Below are positions 52,201 to 61,879 of a stretch of DNA of 64,000 bases, in pieces; the stretch's first letter is position 1, and each line of letters starts with the position of its first letter. The notes beneath the pieces are model-generated. The model was not told the DNA's origin, did not search any database, and saw nothing but the letters and a program-made list of their open reading frames with translations. Source of the DNA: Liolophura sinensis (taxonomy: Eukaryota; Mollusca; Polyplacophora; Chitonida; Chitonidae); NCBI RefSeq assembly GCF_032854445.1, contig NC_088299.1, positions 13,633,608-13,697,607 on the forward strand. Reading direction: 5' to 3'. Made by a program: the position numbers and the translations under genes.

Positions 52201-55200
52201 TTCCATTTGGTTTGTATTAGGCTGATATTAATATTAAAGACTGCATGGCTTCATTTTAAATTTCATTTCATTTTTTAAAAACTTTTGAACAAATGGCCCT
52301 TGCTGGTCGTTTGTACACAGCTCAGTAGTACTGTAATAGAAGCCTTTGTGCGTTAGTGCATCATTAGTGTATTTCCTGGAAAATGAGATTTAGGCTCCAT
52401 GCATGACGCGAGTTTTAAACTGGATGCAAGCAATAGAAAACTATTTCAACCAAACGAGAACTGCTTCAAACGATGTAAAAGCCTTTTAATTCATTTGTAT
52501 TCAAGGAAAATATGCGTAACTTAAATCTTTACCGATGCATGAAATTCTTATACATACATGGTTACCCGGCACAAGGAAACCCCTGCTTCTGATTTCATTA
52601 GTACCTGAGACTAATATATGTTGTATTAGTGCCAGTTAATACCCAGTGGATTCCAGAAGACTACCATAGAATATACAATATTTTAAATGTATTCAACTTG
52701 GCTGGAAAGGTTCTAATGACAAAAATCGATGTGTTTTTCATATCAGTGGTTAGCGATCTTTTATCTGTACTTCATTTTAATGTTTTCTTTTCCTTTAACC
52801 GACCAATCTCATCTATCGTGTTGCAGTGGTAACTATAACGGGGTTGCCCCATATAAAAAAGGCCCAGCCTGCTCTAATTGTACATCTGGGGAGAGGTGGT
52901 GCAAAACCGGTCTCTGCTGTATGTATACTTAAGTTTCTTTCTCTAAAGTTTAGTTCCATTTCAAACAACATTATTCGTTTATGTGCTTTGCTGTGTTCCC
53001 CTTAGTGTTTATGTTCTAAATTTAATGTCTTAATCTTAAAGTACGTCCTGAAACACCACACAAATAAATAAATAAATTAAACTTAAAGCTGCTGTGGTGG
53101 AAGTTGATGTCAAAAACCACTAAATGCATTATATATGTTATACCTGCTGATCGGCCAAAAAAAAAAAAACAGTATTAGCCAGTGTTACCGCAAATAGGTG
53201 AAGTACAATTTCACATTGTGGCCACACATTGTGGTCAGTTAGGATCTGAATGAGATCTTTATACATCCCCAGAAGATAATCTGTTAATTTTTACACTAAG
53301 TCTGTTGTCTGAAAGATGACCAAATATATTTTGTTATTATAACATAATATTGTGTCATATTCAACATAATATCTTAGTGTAATACAATCTTAAGAAGAAT
53401 AATCTGCTACAACAGAATACGTTCTTGCATCACTCAGACATCAGTGTCTGTTAAATATTTTTTCTGAGTAGTACCATTCCATCGGAGTTTAATCTGGGAC
53501 ATAAGTTAACGTAATCAAAGATGAAGACTGTACTGTCCATCAATTTTCCATTCTTATATCTGTATATACACCAGGCTGCAGCTGGAACTATGTACAGTGC
53601 CTGCCGCGTAACTCATTCTACCGTATAACTCATCTTCCAATAAACTTAATTACCGCGTAACTCATCTTCCAGTGGACTAAATTATTGCGTAACTCATATT
53701 TCAATAAACTTAATTACTGTGTAACTCATCTTCCAATGGAGCTAATTACTGCGTAACTCACCTTTCAGTGGAGTTAATTACTGTGTAACTCATCTTTCAG
53801 TTCACTTAATTACTGTGTAACTAATTTTCCAGTAGACTTAATTACTGCCTAACTTATCTTCCAATGGACTTAATTACTGCGTAAATCATCATCCAATGAA
53901 CTTAATTACTGAGTAACTCACCTTCAAACAGACTTAACTGCTGGGTAACTCATTTTTCAGGAGACTTAATTGCCGCGTAGCTCATCTTCAAGAGGTTTTG
54001 CTGTGCAATTCATTTTCCAAGAGACTTAATTGCTGCGTAACTCATCTTCCAGAGGTCTTAATTGGCACGTTATTCATCTGCCAAAATCGGAACTTGTCAC
54101 TCTGAATTGTTGCCTAACTCATTTCCCTGAAGAGACTCATCTAGCAAGACAATTATTATAATCTATCACGTAACTTGTCGCGTAACTTTTCTTGTTTCAG
54201 ATAACAAATGCCCTGGCACGGATCCTGCTTGCGGTGAGAGTGATTTTTCCTTCATATCCTAAACAGGAATTGTTAATTATTCATATACACGTCAATGATG
54301 TTCGGCAACAATGTTGCCATACCGCAGTCAAGAATATTTTACTTATATAACACTGAACGATTCTCGGAGAAACCCATCGCTCAACGCTACTTGTCCCTCT
54401 GTTATAAGCCGCAATTTGAGCCATAAGGATATGGGTTGGATGCATATTGGTGGACCGTCATTAGTGACTTACATAAGGTAACAACTAAAATTTCATAATG
54501 TTTATTTGCTATAATTTTTAGTTTGTATAAACCTCATGATGAAGTTTTTAAAAACAGTGGCAATGATTTTGGAGTCCAAGGTGCAAAAGATGTTTGAAAA
54601 CATGAATACACCTCCGTACTAATTTGGTCATCAAGTGAACATTTATCATAGAGAAGTACTTGAAATATTTGGAATATATGTTAAATCTATGCGTCGAAAA
54701 AAAAAACAGTCGTCGACCAAGATGGACATTCCAGGCTAATAATGGCAAGGCCTATTTCCAAAACGCTGTTCAACACAAACCACTAAAGAACTAAGAAAGT
54801 ATATACAGTACGAAAATAGGACGGAATCATTCAAAGAGAAGCAGTTTGCAATGATGTTAGAAAGACCAAGGTATGTTCTACGTGACTGAGTGAAATTTGT
54901 ATTCAAATCGTGTACCACGGTTGCATATAAGTTTATAAAATTATAAAATATGTAACTTTGATTGCAACTGTTCATATCCAAATTGGCGATCTAATTCACC
55001 ACGATGAATATACATCCCTTCATCCCGGGTTAAGCGGAATTAGACACAGTCATGAAGCAGAGAGGCAGATACTCTGGGTACTCTGTCAACATTTACTTAC
55101 AAGAGAATTATACTCATTGTAAAACTTAGATTGAAGGCGTTTGATGGAATAACCTTGACACACAAGCTTTTGCAGTCAAAACATTTGAGACGTTGATTGA

Positions 55201-58200
55201 AACCCCACATAACACACAGAATCTAACAAATGCTACGAGACCACCATACATTTAATCACGACCCGCAAACGACTGACGTCGCAAACTTACAAGACGAACG
55301 ACCGTTTTCTATACATGAATACAAATGATTCGACGAAAACGGAACCCTAAAGCTGTTCAGAGGATTCGCAACGCTATGAATACGAATGAGTCACATGGTG
55401 GAATGGGTCCTGTGGAATGGGTCCTGTGGAATGGGTCACATGGTGGATGGGTCCTGTGGAATGGGTCCTCTGGAATGGGTCACATGGTGGATGGGTCCTG
55501 TGGAATGAGTAGATGATGATGAAACCATCAACTTGTGTGATGGACGTGTGTCGCTGTGAATGCGAATGGGACTGAGTGTATGCGACAAAAATGCACCGTT
55601 ATGAGCTTGGGTTTTTTTTTTACGTCGTACTTCAGTCATATGACGACGAGGAGACATTCGTTTTACGTTTACATACTGTCATCTTGTAGCAGGGCGAGTC
55701 CTTGCCGCCAAAGGACTCTAGGAGGTTTGTTAGATACCTACATGGCAAAGGGTGGTGGTTTATATAGTCCAGGCACTTTCTTCCACCCACAATCATGAAT
55801 ACAGTCATATAAATGAAAATTTTAAAAAGTTTTAAACATTTTAAAAATTTTTATAGAAACCCTGTAAGTTGGTTCGTAATCTCAAACAGCACCACTTCGA
55901 CAGGGGAATGTGGTAAATGACAGTGATATAGGTGATTCCAGATTAGCAATGAAAAATACAATTTATATTTAAAATCTGTAATTTCAGACCCAACGACCAC
56001 CAATTCTACCACATCAACTACATTCACGCCATGCGCATCACCGTCAGAACCCGTGACGTCTACCGTGACGTCAGAGGCAACAAAGCTTCCAGTGACATCA
56101 GTGTCTGGATCTGTCGGTTGTTTATCCAGCCTCTGTCAACATGGATCCACTCTCGTTCTTAAGGGCACACAGTGCATTTGTGACTGCTCGGAGAATTACC
56201 GTGGTGAAAACTGCCAATGTAAGAATTGTAGCACCCAGTTAAGTAAAATACCATTACAGATAAGACAATAAAGCGTGTCAGTAAATCCATCAACCAAACA
56301 GTTTATTTGATTTTATTTATTTGCTTGGTGTTTAATTACGCTTCACTTAAGGTGGCGGCCAGCATTATGGTGGAAAGAAACCGGGCTCTGGGGGAAACCC
56401 CTGGGAAACCCACAAACATCCGCAGGTTGCGCCAAACAATCAGTTACAGTTTCTTTACTTTTTATAAGATGTGTAGGACGTTGACGCCACGTTATTAAGT
56501 TACACCGTGAAATAACGTAAGGTAAATTACCAGTGAGCCTATTTCGACGGATTACCTGTGGCCATTTGCCAATTATCACACCATCATTGCTACTTTGGTT
56601 TTACTCTCTATGCTGTAAGTATTTGATTATATTACACCTAGTAGTCACCTTACATATTTCACTCTGTGTACCTACAAAATTGAATACATCTCAGTTTCTA
56701 GATTAGAGGATCGGTTCGGCGCTGTGTTTAATTTCGTTGGGGACATCAATAGGGTAAGTGCAGAATATGTGTAACAACTCGGTGTGAACAATTCACACTT
56801 GTCAAACAAACCCTTTGGTACGCAGTTGAAAACATTACCCCGCACAAGGCATGTCGGTCCCGGTGGCGTGCTCCTTTGATCTTTTCTGAAATACGTCAGT
56901 ATTTCTGTACAGGTGTACTCGTAAAGCAAAGTCATAATTCAGAAGCACTGTGGGCAGTGTAACACCAGTGTATGATGTGTTTTTACACATCTTGGAGCCG
57001 ACTTGTTCAGCCGGTAAATGGATCTTACATTCCATTGTTTTCCTACCAAACATTTTTTTTAAAGCCGTACGTCATAAACATGTAAAAAAAATTTTGAAAT
57101 TACAGCTTCGGTTTGACATCTACATCCAGTGATGTTAAGATCTATGCCTAGGAGCCTGAATTAATGGATCATTCGTGAGCTTTATGATCACACTCTTTAT
57201 TTCAGTGGGATGTGGCTTGGCAGGCTTTACTAGCCCAGATTCCGACATCTGTTAACCAGTACTGTCGGGACAATCCGGGACTCTGTTGTGAGAAAGAGGC
57301 TTCCATTGGGTAATTTACCAACTATCTCCCAGACTTCTGTAGACGTGAGGACATGATAGTCATGGCCCAGGGCCCAGTTGTTCGAAAGTGTATTCGCTAA
57401 TACTGGTATTAAGTCATATTTTATATTTAAATTTTTATCCACACTCTGCAGACAATGCAGTTCTCCAAAGACAAAGTATAACAGCAACAGTTTTTGCTCA
57501 TATTTAGTATAATGTTACACAATTTTTTTCATGGTGAGAACAAAACTGAAGACTTGGCCTAAAGCTAAATCTTGAACCAGTTTTGAACAACTGGGCCCAG
57601 ACGTTCGAAAGTGTATTAGCAGTTAAGACCGGTATTAACTCCAGTCTGGACTAAAGTATGAACTAGTTGTGTATTAGGCCAAGATTGGTATTAAAGTTTA
57701 AGCCTGTCTTAACTTTTAATAAACTTTCGAATAACCGTCCCCTGCAGCCGTCTTCACAACTACAAGGCCAGTCACGTAGATTGTTATGGATAACTAAACC
57801 GTCTACCTTAGCCAGGAATCGCGGCGCAGAATCCTGAAAACACCGAAATTTTTCATCTGAAAGTTGAATTAAACATACCTCATGCGGTTGATCGTTTGCT
57901 CTACAGCACATCGTGATGTCTACAGTGGCATAGCATCAACTGTCGTTTCGATATTTGGATTTAGCGGACGCTCGGCAACCTATATTATTTATACAACCAT
58001 ATAAAGCCACGAGCTGCTTTTGAATGGTCGAGCATGCGTACGATGTTTTCGGATGCGCACGGTTATGTTCGGAAACCTAGCTGGCAATGTGTGCTGGAAC
58101 GATGAGGCTTAAGAAGAGATTTCAGTACGAAAACAGCCGCCTTCGGGAGGATGGACATGACACATCGTATTACGATGGCAACAAAATCAGCATGAATCGT

Positions 58201-61200
58201 CGTTGTTCCAGGCCTAATGACCATATTTTAAAATCACTTCTAATTCATATCAAAGCCATCATTCAGTCAAAGTTTCATTTTCAACCGATCCATACCTGAT
58301 TAAAAACGCACCAGGTTTGAATCCTGCTTCGGCTGGTTTGGCCGTGGCTTTGAATTAGGAGGTTTGTCAAAAAACTGGATATTCCGGTTTCCATCAATAA
58401 TCCTGAAGGCGCAAAAGTTCTTATGTAGTACGTCAAATGTATAAATAAATTCATCCATTACTTTAGAGGATGAATGTTTTTGAAACTTCCATCGAGGTAC
58501 CACAAGTCGGCAGTTTATATCCCTTCCTGATACCCTTCATGATTTGTATACCGTTATGCTAATGACTTGATAAGTTATAGTATGTAGGCACTAAGATTTC
58601 GCGCATTTGCACAATGTATGCAAATTAAGAGTGTGTCAATTAATTTTCCAATGCAGGCATTAGGCCAAACACAAAGGGGTAAGTGTTTTTTAGGTTCATT
58701 GTTATATGCTATCAGCTGTTGCCATACAAACTTATGGATTCTCCTTGGTTAAGGCCATTTCCTTTAAAGTAACGGCGTTACAGTGAGCAATTATTTTCCC
58801 AGATCCAAGTGTCTTAGAAACAGTTAAAAATATTTTCTGTGCAAATAGATTTTCCCACGAGCGAATATCGTCTTTGGTTCAAACGTCTTTCTTTACCAGA
58901 ATTTAAAACCAACCCCCCCCCCCCCCAAAAAAAAAAAACCCCACGGTAGTTCGTATATTTACACATCTGTGTATAAGTCAAGCATTCGCATACAGGTCAG
59001 TTATTGTACATATAATTTGTTTTTCAATGCTGCTGATTCCAGATCTGGCATGTTCATCAACGCGTCTCATTTGCGGGTGGGGTCAGGTTACCCGTACGCT
59101 CTGCCCGATGGAGGGGAAAGGTTTACCGTCAGTATCCTAGCCCTGTACAACCCACAGAACACCTTCTGTCGGTACAACACGGACTATATAAAAACAGGTA
59201 ATAATATTGCTTATTTTAAGCAGGGTTACTAGTTCATCGAAAGCTTGTTGGCTGCTCCCCTTAGTATGACCCCTGAGTTCTAACTTAATATACCTTCTTT
59301 GTTCTTTGGTGCTTTGCGTTAAACATTGTTTTGGATTAGAATTGCTCTTGTATAATTGTTCCGGAACGTCCATTATGGTAGACGATTGGTATACGAATGT
59401 CTGTTACGACACTTACGTGAATAATATTTCACTTATCGGTATATGCTTGGAAAGATACATGTATTTAGTGTTTCTGACGTTAAGCAAACAAATTGTTAAC
59501 CTTTGTATATGTACCATACGGACATCTCTACGTGGGATTTCTCCTCTCGCTATACTACTGTTCCTTACACAGGTTTAATTGATAGAATTTCATCACTAAT
59601 TATTTATGTGTTTCAAAAATTGGTCACCGCTTCATTAACGTGAAAGGCAATAAAACCTTCTTCAGTTCCACTACATACAAGGGTTACCATTCATGGAATG
59701 CTTCGATGTTTGAGTTGCTTGAATTTCTCATTAATAACATCCATGTGAAATTCGAGGAAACCATATAGGTATAGGTATGCCGATGGCTACAACCTGTGCC
59801 CCCCACCCTCTCCATCCACCTATGTTCTCGCATGAATGCGACTGTGTGCAGAAACTATGAAGGATTAATACTTTCCACGCCCGATCTTTCTCATTCACCA
59901 AACGGTATATTAATAATCTGCTAGCTTTAAGCAATCCATATATAGCAGAGACCTTCGCTGGATTTAAAGGAAACCACAGACCCTCCAGATTCTCATAGAA
60001 TTTATGACAAGAGGGACAGTTTCAATTTTGTCACTGTAAATTGACCTTACTTGTACAGCAATATCGAAGGGTCCCCCTTGGAAGGATCTCCCCTTGTCGC
60101 ATTTGTTAGATCTTGTGTGTTGTGTGAGAATTTCAATCAACCTCACAAGTTATTACTGCAAACTAGTGTGTCAAGGTTATTCGATCTGGCGCCTTCGCTC
60201 TAAGTTTTACAATGAGTGTAATTATCATGACATGATAGAGTGTAATTCCGCTTCGCTCCTGGCCAGGGAATGTATATGGCCACAGACCCCCATTGACTTT
60301 CCATAAGCGACAATGTTAACGTTTAGCGCTGTAGCTCAGCCCCAAACATTCCTTGGACAATAAGCTTTGGTGCATACCTGGCCCAGCCTGTGAGAAAGAA
60401 GCTACAAAAATCTTGACATACGTTGACCGTCAAAATCTGGACCTTTCTATGCCGGCAGCTGGACGTCAAGGGGACGTCACTCGCAGTCTCATCACCACCT
60501 GTCTCCTAGTGTCCTCTCGCCCAGAATTTCAAACTTTCATCATTAAAACTCATACCTGTCCAAAGCTTAGACAATTTCCATCATTTTGATACCAAGCATG
60601 CACACCAGAAACGGCAGGCTGGCAGCAAAAAAAGACTTTACACCCTAAAATACACTGGATTACATTACAAACAAACGGAAGTTGCAATGGGGGTCTGTGT
60701 CCATATTCATCATGTTGAATTAGATCGCCACGTTGGATACATGAACAGTTGCAAGCAAAGCGCAACTGAGATACCTATAATACTATATCACTATCGACAA
60801 CTTGTATACTAGCTTAGTATACGGTTTGTAGACTAATTCCAGTCATTCGTCTAGAACATACCTTGCGTCTTTCCAACATCACTGAAAACTTTTGACTGCT
60901 TCCCTTTGTTAATTGTATGATTCCGTCCTATTTTCTTACTTTATACACTTTGTTAGTTCTTTGGTAGTTTGTGTTAAACGTGGTTTTGGAAACTGATCTT
61001 CCCATTATTGACCTGTAACGTCCATATTGGTCGACGATCGACATAAGAATGTCTGTTTGGACGCATAGATTTGTATGTAGTTTAGACCTTTAACGCGATA
61101 GCAGTTCTTTACGTCTAATTATTTTCTTTACCAGACGTTTATGTTTCCGGGGAGACGCTGTACAATGGGATAATGTACCAGAAGAACCTGTTGTCGGATG

Positions 61201-61879
61201 TACTGGCATCGTGCTGTAACTTTGCCCTGGTGACAGCGGGTCCTGGCCCATTCCCGGTCACAAACCTATCGGATGGATGGTTACCCTGGAAAAGCGCACT
61301 CGTGGGCTTGTCTGCTGTTGGGGCCGTTGTAGCTCTTTTGGTTTTGCTTTTCCGCTTCCGGTAAGCAATCGTCATTCTCTAATAATACAATCTGTATTTA
61401 ACTATAAAGCAATGTACATGCTAATGAATGAAGAAGAGATCTTAAATGGCCTTGATAAGGCATCCATTGCCCAACATTTTATATCATGACGGAGACCTCC
61501 ACACGCATACCTTTACTTCCGGTCGTAAGTGGAAAGGTCTGTCAGTGAAATAGTCTTGAATGCGGTATAAAACGGTCAAGAGATCTACAAATTATTTTTT
61601 TATTTATTTGGTGATTAACGCTGACTCTTGTAGCAATTCTTCCTTTGTAAGTACAGCTAGCATTGTCTTATTTCTTCTTTAAGGCACACCTTAAATTTAA
61701 ACAGAGAAACCTTGTGGAAAAATAGGAGACACGACAACAATTTGTATAATGTGGATGATATACAAGAAATGAAAGACACAAAACAGACATATGGACAGAT
61801 TAAATATGCTGAAAAACAGGAAGGTGAGCATACATATGAAGAGAGTCAGGATGCTGAAAACAGGAAGGTGGGAATCTAG
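40029..61879 (+). CDS. CAP-EGF single-pass membrane protein with tyrosine tail, 11 exons
   Basis: Predicted cell-surface protein; its role is unknown, and CAP domains elsewhere bind sterols, lipids or partners. Exons: 40029-40271, 47884-48126, 51711-51826, 52827-52918, 54201-54233, 55988-56218, 56695-56753, 57206-57309, 59043-59197, 61135-61360, 61684-61879. All introns are GT-AG, phases agree, and 1698 nt give 565 residues. The signal is weak (MNVICFIFSTKTTQA; an in-frame ATG at 39996 or an upstream exon could supply it). RTPR at 44-47 may be a processing site. The CAP domain is about 54-200 with the expected His66, Glu119, Glu140 and His159, and GHYTQLVWA across the exon 2/3 join. A Cys-rich hinge (to 242), a Thr/Ser linker, an EGF module (about 287-318), an unrecognised Cys-containing ectodomain (320-475), a membrane span (about 479-498) and a tail follow. 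The tail holds Tyr522, Tyr537 (YGQI), Tyr542 and Tyr552. Confidence 0.8.
40325..40440 (+). mobile_element. SINE fragment, intron 1
   Basis: Decayed start and core (ttggcgttttccgccttaca, cccattattgtgggaggaa-type), ending at gccgcattggtgaaag. Confidence 0.6.
40548..40805 (-). mobile_element. Near full-length SINE, intron 1
   Basis: tRNA-like head gtggccgaggtggttagagt, then catgctggcttcctctgcag, taacctgcggatggttgtgg, cataatgctgaccgccgtca and tacgacgtaaaacac, with a short A-rich tail. Confidence 0.85.
41155..41275 (+). mobile_element. SINE fragment, intron 1
   Basis: cttgattggtgttttacgcc, acttatacgacggcggccag and a degraded core ending near acgaccatcctcagc. Confidence 0.75.
42285..43605. repeat. 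48-bp minisatellite, left array
   Basis: About 27 units of ggtggtgtctggagctattt plus cttgtggtacacctactgga plus ctgattct, with recurring variants (gatgttggtcgtg in place of gattctggtggtg). The unit is a multiple of three, so long frames are open on both strands: 16-residue units SGAISCGTPTGLILVV on plus and VGVPQEIAPDTTRISP on minus. It lies in intron 1 of the CAP gene, in the same orientation as the array at 45262-46125. Confidence 0.9.
43640..45260 (+). mobile_element. Penelope-like retroelement copy 1, broken
   Basis: Carries reverse-transcriptase segments typical of Penelope-like elements: a TTIPHKDLIERI-type region, GIPMGTNCAPLL, a YIDDLLALN catalytic motif, YLDLHLYKD, and VNYPYLDSNIPKGPAYGVYI. 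The reading frame is interrupted, so the copy is broken, with few breaks in the part that remains. No GIY-YIG endonuclease part was seen. About 200 bases at its right end (45060-45260) match both flanks of the copy at 59.2-61.1 kb. It lies between the two 48-bp arrays. Confidence 0.8.
45262..46125. repeat. 48-bp minisatellite, right array
   Basis: About 17 units of the same 48-bp sequence as the array at 42285-43605, same orientation, starting immediately at the end of the Penelope-like copy. It again shows long open frames on both strands. Confidence 0.9.
46599..46853 (+). other. Open frame with two CxxC pairs, doubtful gene
   Basis: An 84-residue frame starting in SINE-like sequence (gacggcggccagtttcatgg) with VRFKKSDITCVYCDEQ and HVCHIC. 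The two CxxC pairs recall a zinc site, but there is no known domain and no leader. Probably chance or the remains of an element. Confidence 0.15.
47455..47545 (+). mobile_element. SINE start and terminal fragment, intron 1
   Basis: Short piece with tttatttgattcttgtttaa, gccgtactcaagaatattt and a terminal caccatgccacacaggcctc. Most of the core is deleted. Confidence 0.6.
47546..47830 (+). mobile_element. Full-length SINE, intron 1
   Basis: Complete copy ending gcgctaaccaactgagccac and ggaggcccc. The last eight bases are tandemly repeated (ccgaggcc three times) at the end, some 50 bases before exon 2 of the CAP gene. Confidence 0.9.
47884..48126 (+). CDS. CAP gene exon 2
   Basis: 81 codons in phase 0 at both ends, VWNSELARMATDYV to MCGHYTQ. 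Holds both CAP glutamates (VGENLQ and WFREK), the second His and one Cys pair. Donor GTAAGA. Confidence 0.9.
48185..48330 (+). mobile_element. SINE copy with core deletion, intron 2
   Basis: ttgattgatgttttacgcca, gccagcattatggtcggagg, then directly accgcattggtgagagtctc and a decayed tRNA-like end. Confidence 0.75.
48405..50085. other. Intron 2 sequence, nothing supported
   Basis: A 160-codon open frame starts at 48405 but is lysine/aromatic-rich with no domain, and is probably chance. A cattcactcagtcaatcatt motif near 49827 is an old repeat edge. Confidence 0.4.
50090..50310 (-). mobile_element. SINE copy, intron 2
   Basis: gcggttgctttgagatcaag, actgcggatagtcgtgggtt, gtcctgcccggtttccccc, ggctgtcgtcgtacaagtga, with an A-rich tail. 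The tRNA-like head is absent. Confidence 0.75.
51133..51195 (-). mobile_element. Fragment of second dispersed repeat family
   Basis: attcctcctcgtcatatggc then tgaaaaattgttaagtacga and cgtaaaaccccaaac, the complement of the start of the repeat at 10572. Confidence 0.65.
51711..51826 (+). CDS. CAP gene exon 3
   Basis: LVWAKSHEVGCGITRC to FGCNYVPR. The acceptor is cttcttcttccacag; the donor GTAAGT follows CCTCG in phase 2. It completes the CAP domain signature HYTQLVWA. Confidence 0.9.
52605..52635. repeat. Imperfect copy of the 30094 palindrome
   Basis: ctgagactaatata and tgtattagtgccag as inverted arms with three mismatches. The similarity to the 30.1-kb copy extends outside the arms (tacct before, agtt.atac after), so it is a dispersed unit of about 40 bp. 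In intron 3. Confidence 0.8.
52827..52918 (+). CDS. CAP gene exon 4
   Basis: GNYNGVAPYKKGPACSNC onward, the hinge that follows CAP domains in the CRISP/GLIPR/PI15 group (GN..G..PY..G..CS.C). Enters in phase 2 and leaves in phase 1 at GTATGT. Confidence 0.85.
53600..54185. repeat. Minisatellite, about 32-bp unit
   Basis: About 18 decayed copies of cttaattactgcgtaactca plus tcttccaatgga in intron 4, ending just before exon 5. Confidence 0.85.
54201..54233 (+). CDS. CAP gene exon 5 (33-nt exon)
   Basis: Codes (Y)NKCPGTDPAC, phase 1 in and out, acceptor ttttcttgtttcag, donor GTGAGA. The sequence continues the Cys hinge. Confidence 0.75.
54240..55985. other. Intron 5 sequence with repeat pieces
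   Basis: A SINE remnant lies at about 54315-54400 (gcagtcaagaatattttact), a short tandem patch at 55390-55510 (units of atgggtcctgtgga and cacatggtgg), and a fragment of the second dispersed family at 55608-55760 (ttacgtcgtacttcagtcat, atgacgacgaggag). No gene seen. Confidence 0.55.
55988..56218 (+). CDS. CAP gene exon 6: Thr/Ser linker and EGF
   Basis: A Thr/Ser-rich stretch (TTTNSTTSTTFTP, VTSTVTSEAT), likely O-glycosylated, followed by an EGF module with Cys in CLSSLC, QCICDC and GENC. Phase 1 at both ends, as usual for EGF exons. Donor GTAAGA. Confidence 0.9.
56305..56435 (+). mobile_element. SINE fragment, intron 6
   Basis: ttatttgcttggtgtttaat, gtggcggccagcattatggt, gggaaacccacaaacatccg and caggttgcgcc. 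Confidence 0.75.
56695..56753 (+). CDS. CAP gene exon 7 (59 nt)
   Basis: Codes (F)SRLEDRFGAVFNFVGDINR. Chosen because the acceptor atacatctcag gives phase 1 from exon 6 and the GTAAGT donor leaves in phase 0 for exon 8. The alternative acceptor 7 bases downstream breaks phase. The next exon would hit a stop if joined straight to exon 6, so an exon like this is required. Confidence 0.65.
57206..57309 (+). CDS. CAP gene exon 8
   Basis: WDVAWQALLAQIPTSVNQ, then CRDNPGLCCEKEASI. Acceptor ctttatttcag; donor GTAATT leaves in phase 2. Confidence 0.75.
57310..59042. other. Intron 8 sequence
   Basis: Two related blocks (gggcccagttgttcgaaagt at about 57370 and gggcccagacgttcgaaagt at about 57594) mark a diverged repeat pair. 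A C/A homopolymer patch lies at 58912-58938. No gene seen. Confidence 0.5.
59043..59197 (+). CDS. CAP gene exon 9
   Basis: (G)SGMFINASHLRVGSGYP to NTFCRYNTDYIKT. Enters in phase 2 and leaves in phase 1 at CAG/GTAATA. Confidence 0.8.
59240..61080 (+). mobile_element. Penelope-like retroelement copy 2, heavily broken
   Basis: A more decayed relative of the copy at 43640, with many breaks. Recognisable parts are an ISTWDFSSRYTTVP region near 59522, the polymerase region, and a C-terminal RQGYS-type end near 60170. Related direct repeats of about 190 bases flank it (59240-59430 and 60880-61075), fitting the pseudo-LTR layout known in this family. A short inverted pair (ccacagacccccattg near 60281 and its complement near 60687) suggests a small element nested inside. 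It lies in intron 9 and ends about 55 bases before exon 10. Confidence 0.7.
61135..61360 (+). CDS. CAP gene exon 10: membrane-proximal region and TM span
   Basis: (D)VYVSGETLYNGIMYQKN, a CC pair in ASCCNF, GWLPWKSALVGLSAVGAV, then ALLVLLFRF. It ends at a strong GTAAGC donor in phase 2. Reading through the donor gives an immediate stop (Arg then TAA), so an unspliced transcript would encode a protein with almost no cytoplasmic tail. Confidence 0.85.
61684..61879 (+). CDS. CAP gene exon 11: cytoplasmic tail
   Basis: An acceptor with a clear pyrimidine tract (cttatttcttctttaag) opens a 65-codon frame in the phase required by exon 10, ending TAG. The tail begins RHTLNLNRETLWKNRR (basic stop-transfer side) and holds NLYNVDDIQ, QTYGQIKYAEK and HTYEESQ. 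GTGAGC at 61823 and GTGGGA at 61868 could act as donors, so the true C-terminus may lie elsewhere. Confidence 0.6.

Noticed and set aside
56532-56612. Alternative exon between exons 6 and 8 ending at a strong GTAAGT near 56613
   Set aside because: Poor acceptor and wrong outgoing phase for exon 8; the 56695-56753 exon fits better.
60353-60589. A further exon of the CAP gene (GPACEKEATKIL resembles exon 8 CCEKEAS)
   Set aside because: The likeness is a few residues only, the segment lies inside the second Penelope-like copy, and exon 9 to exon 10 is already phase-consistent without it.
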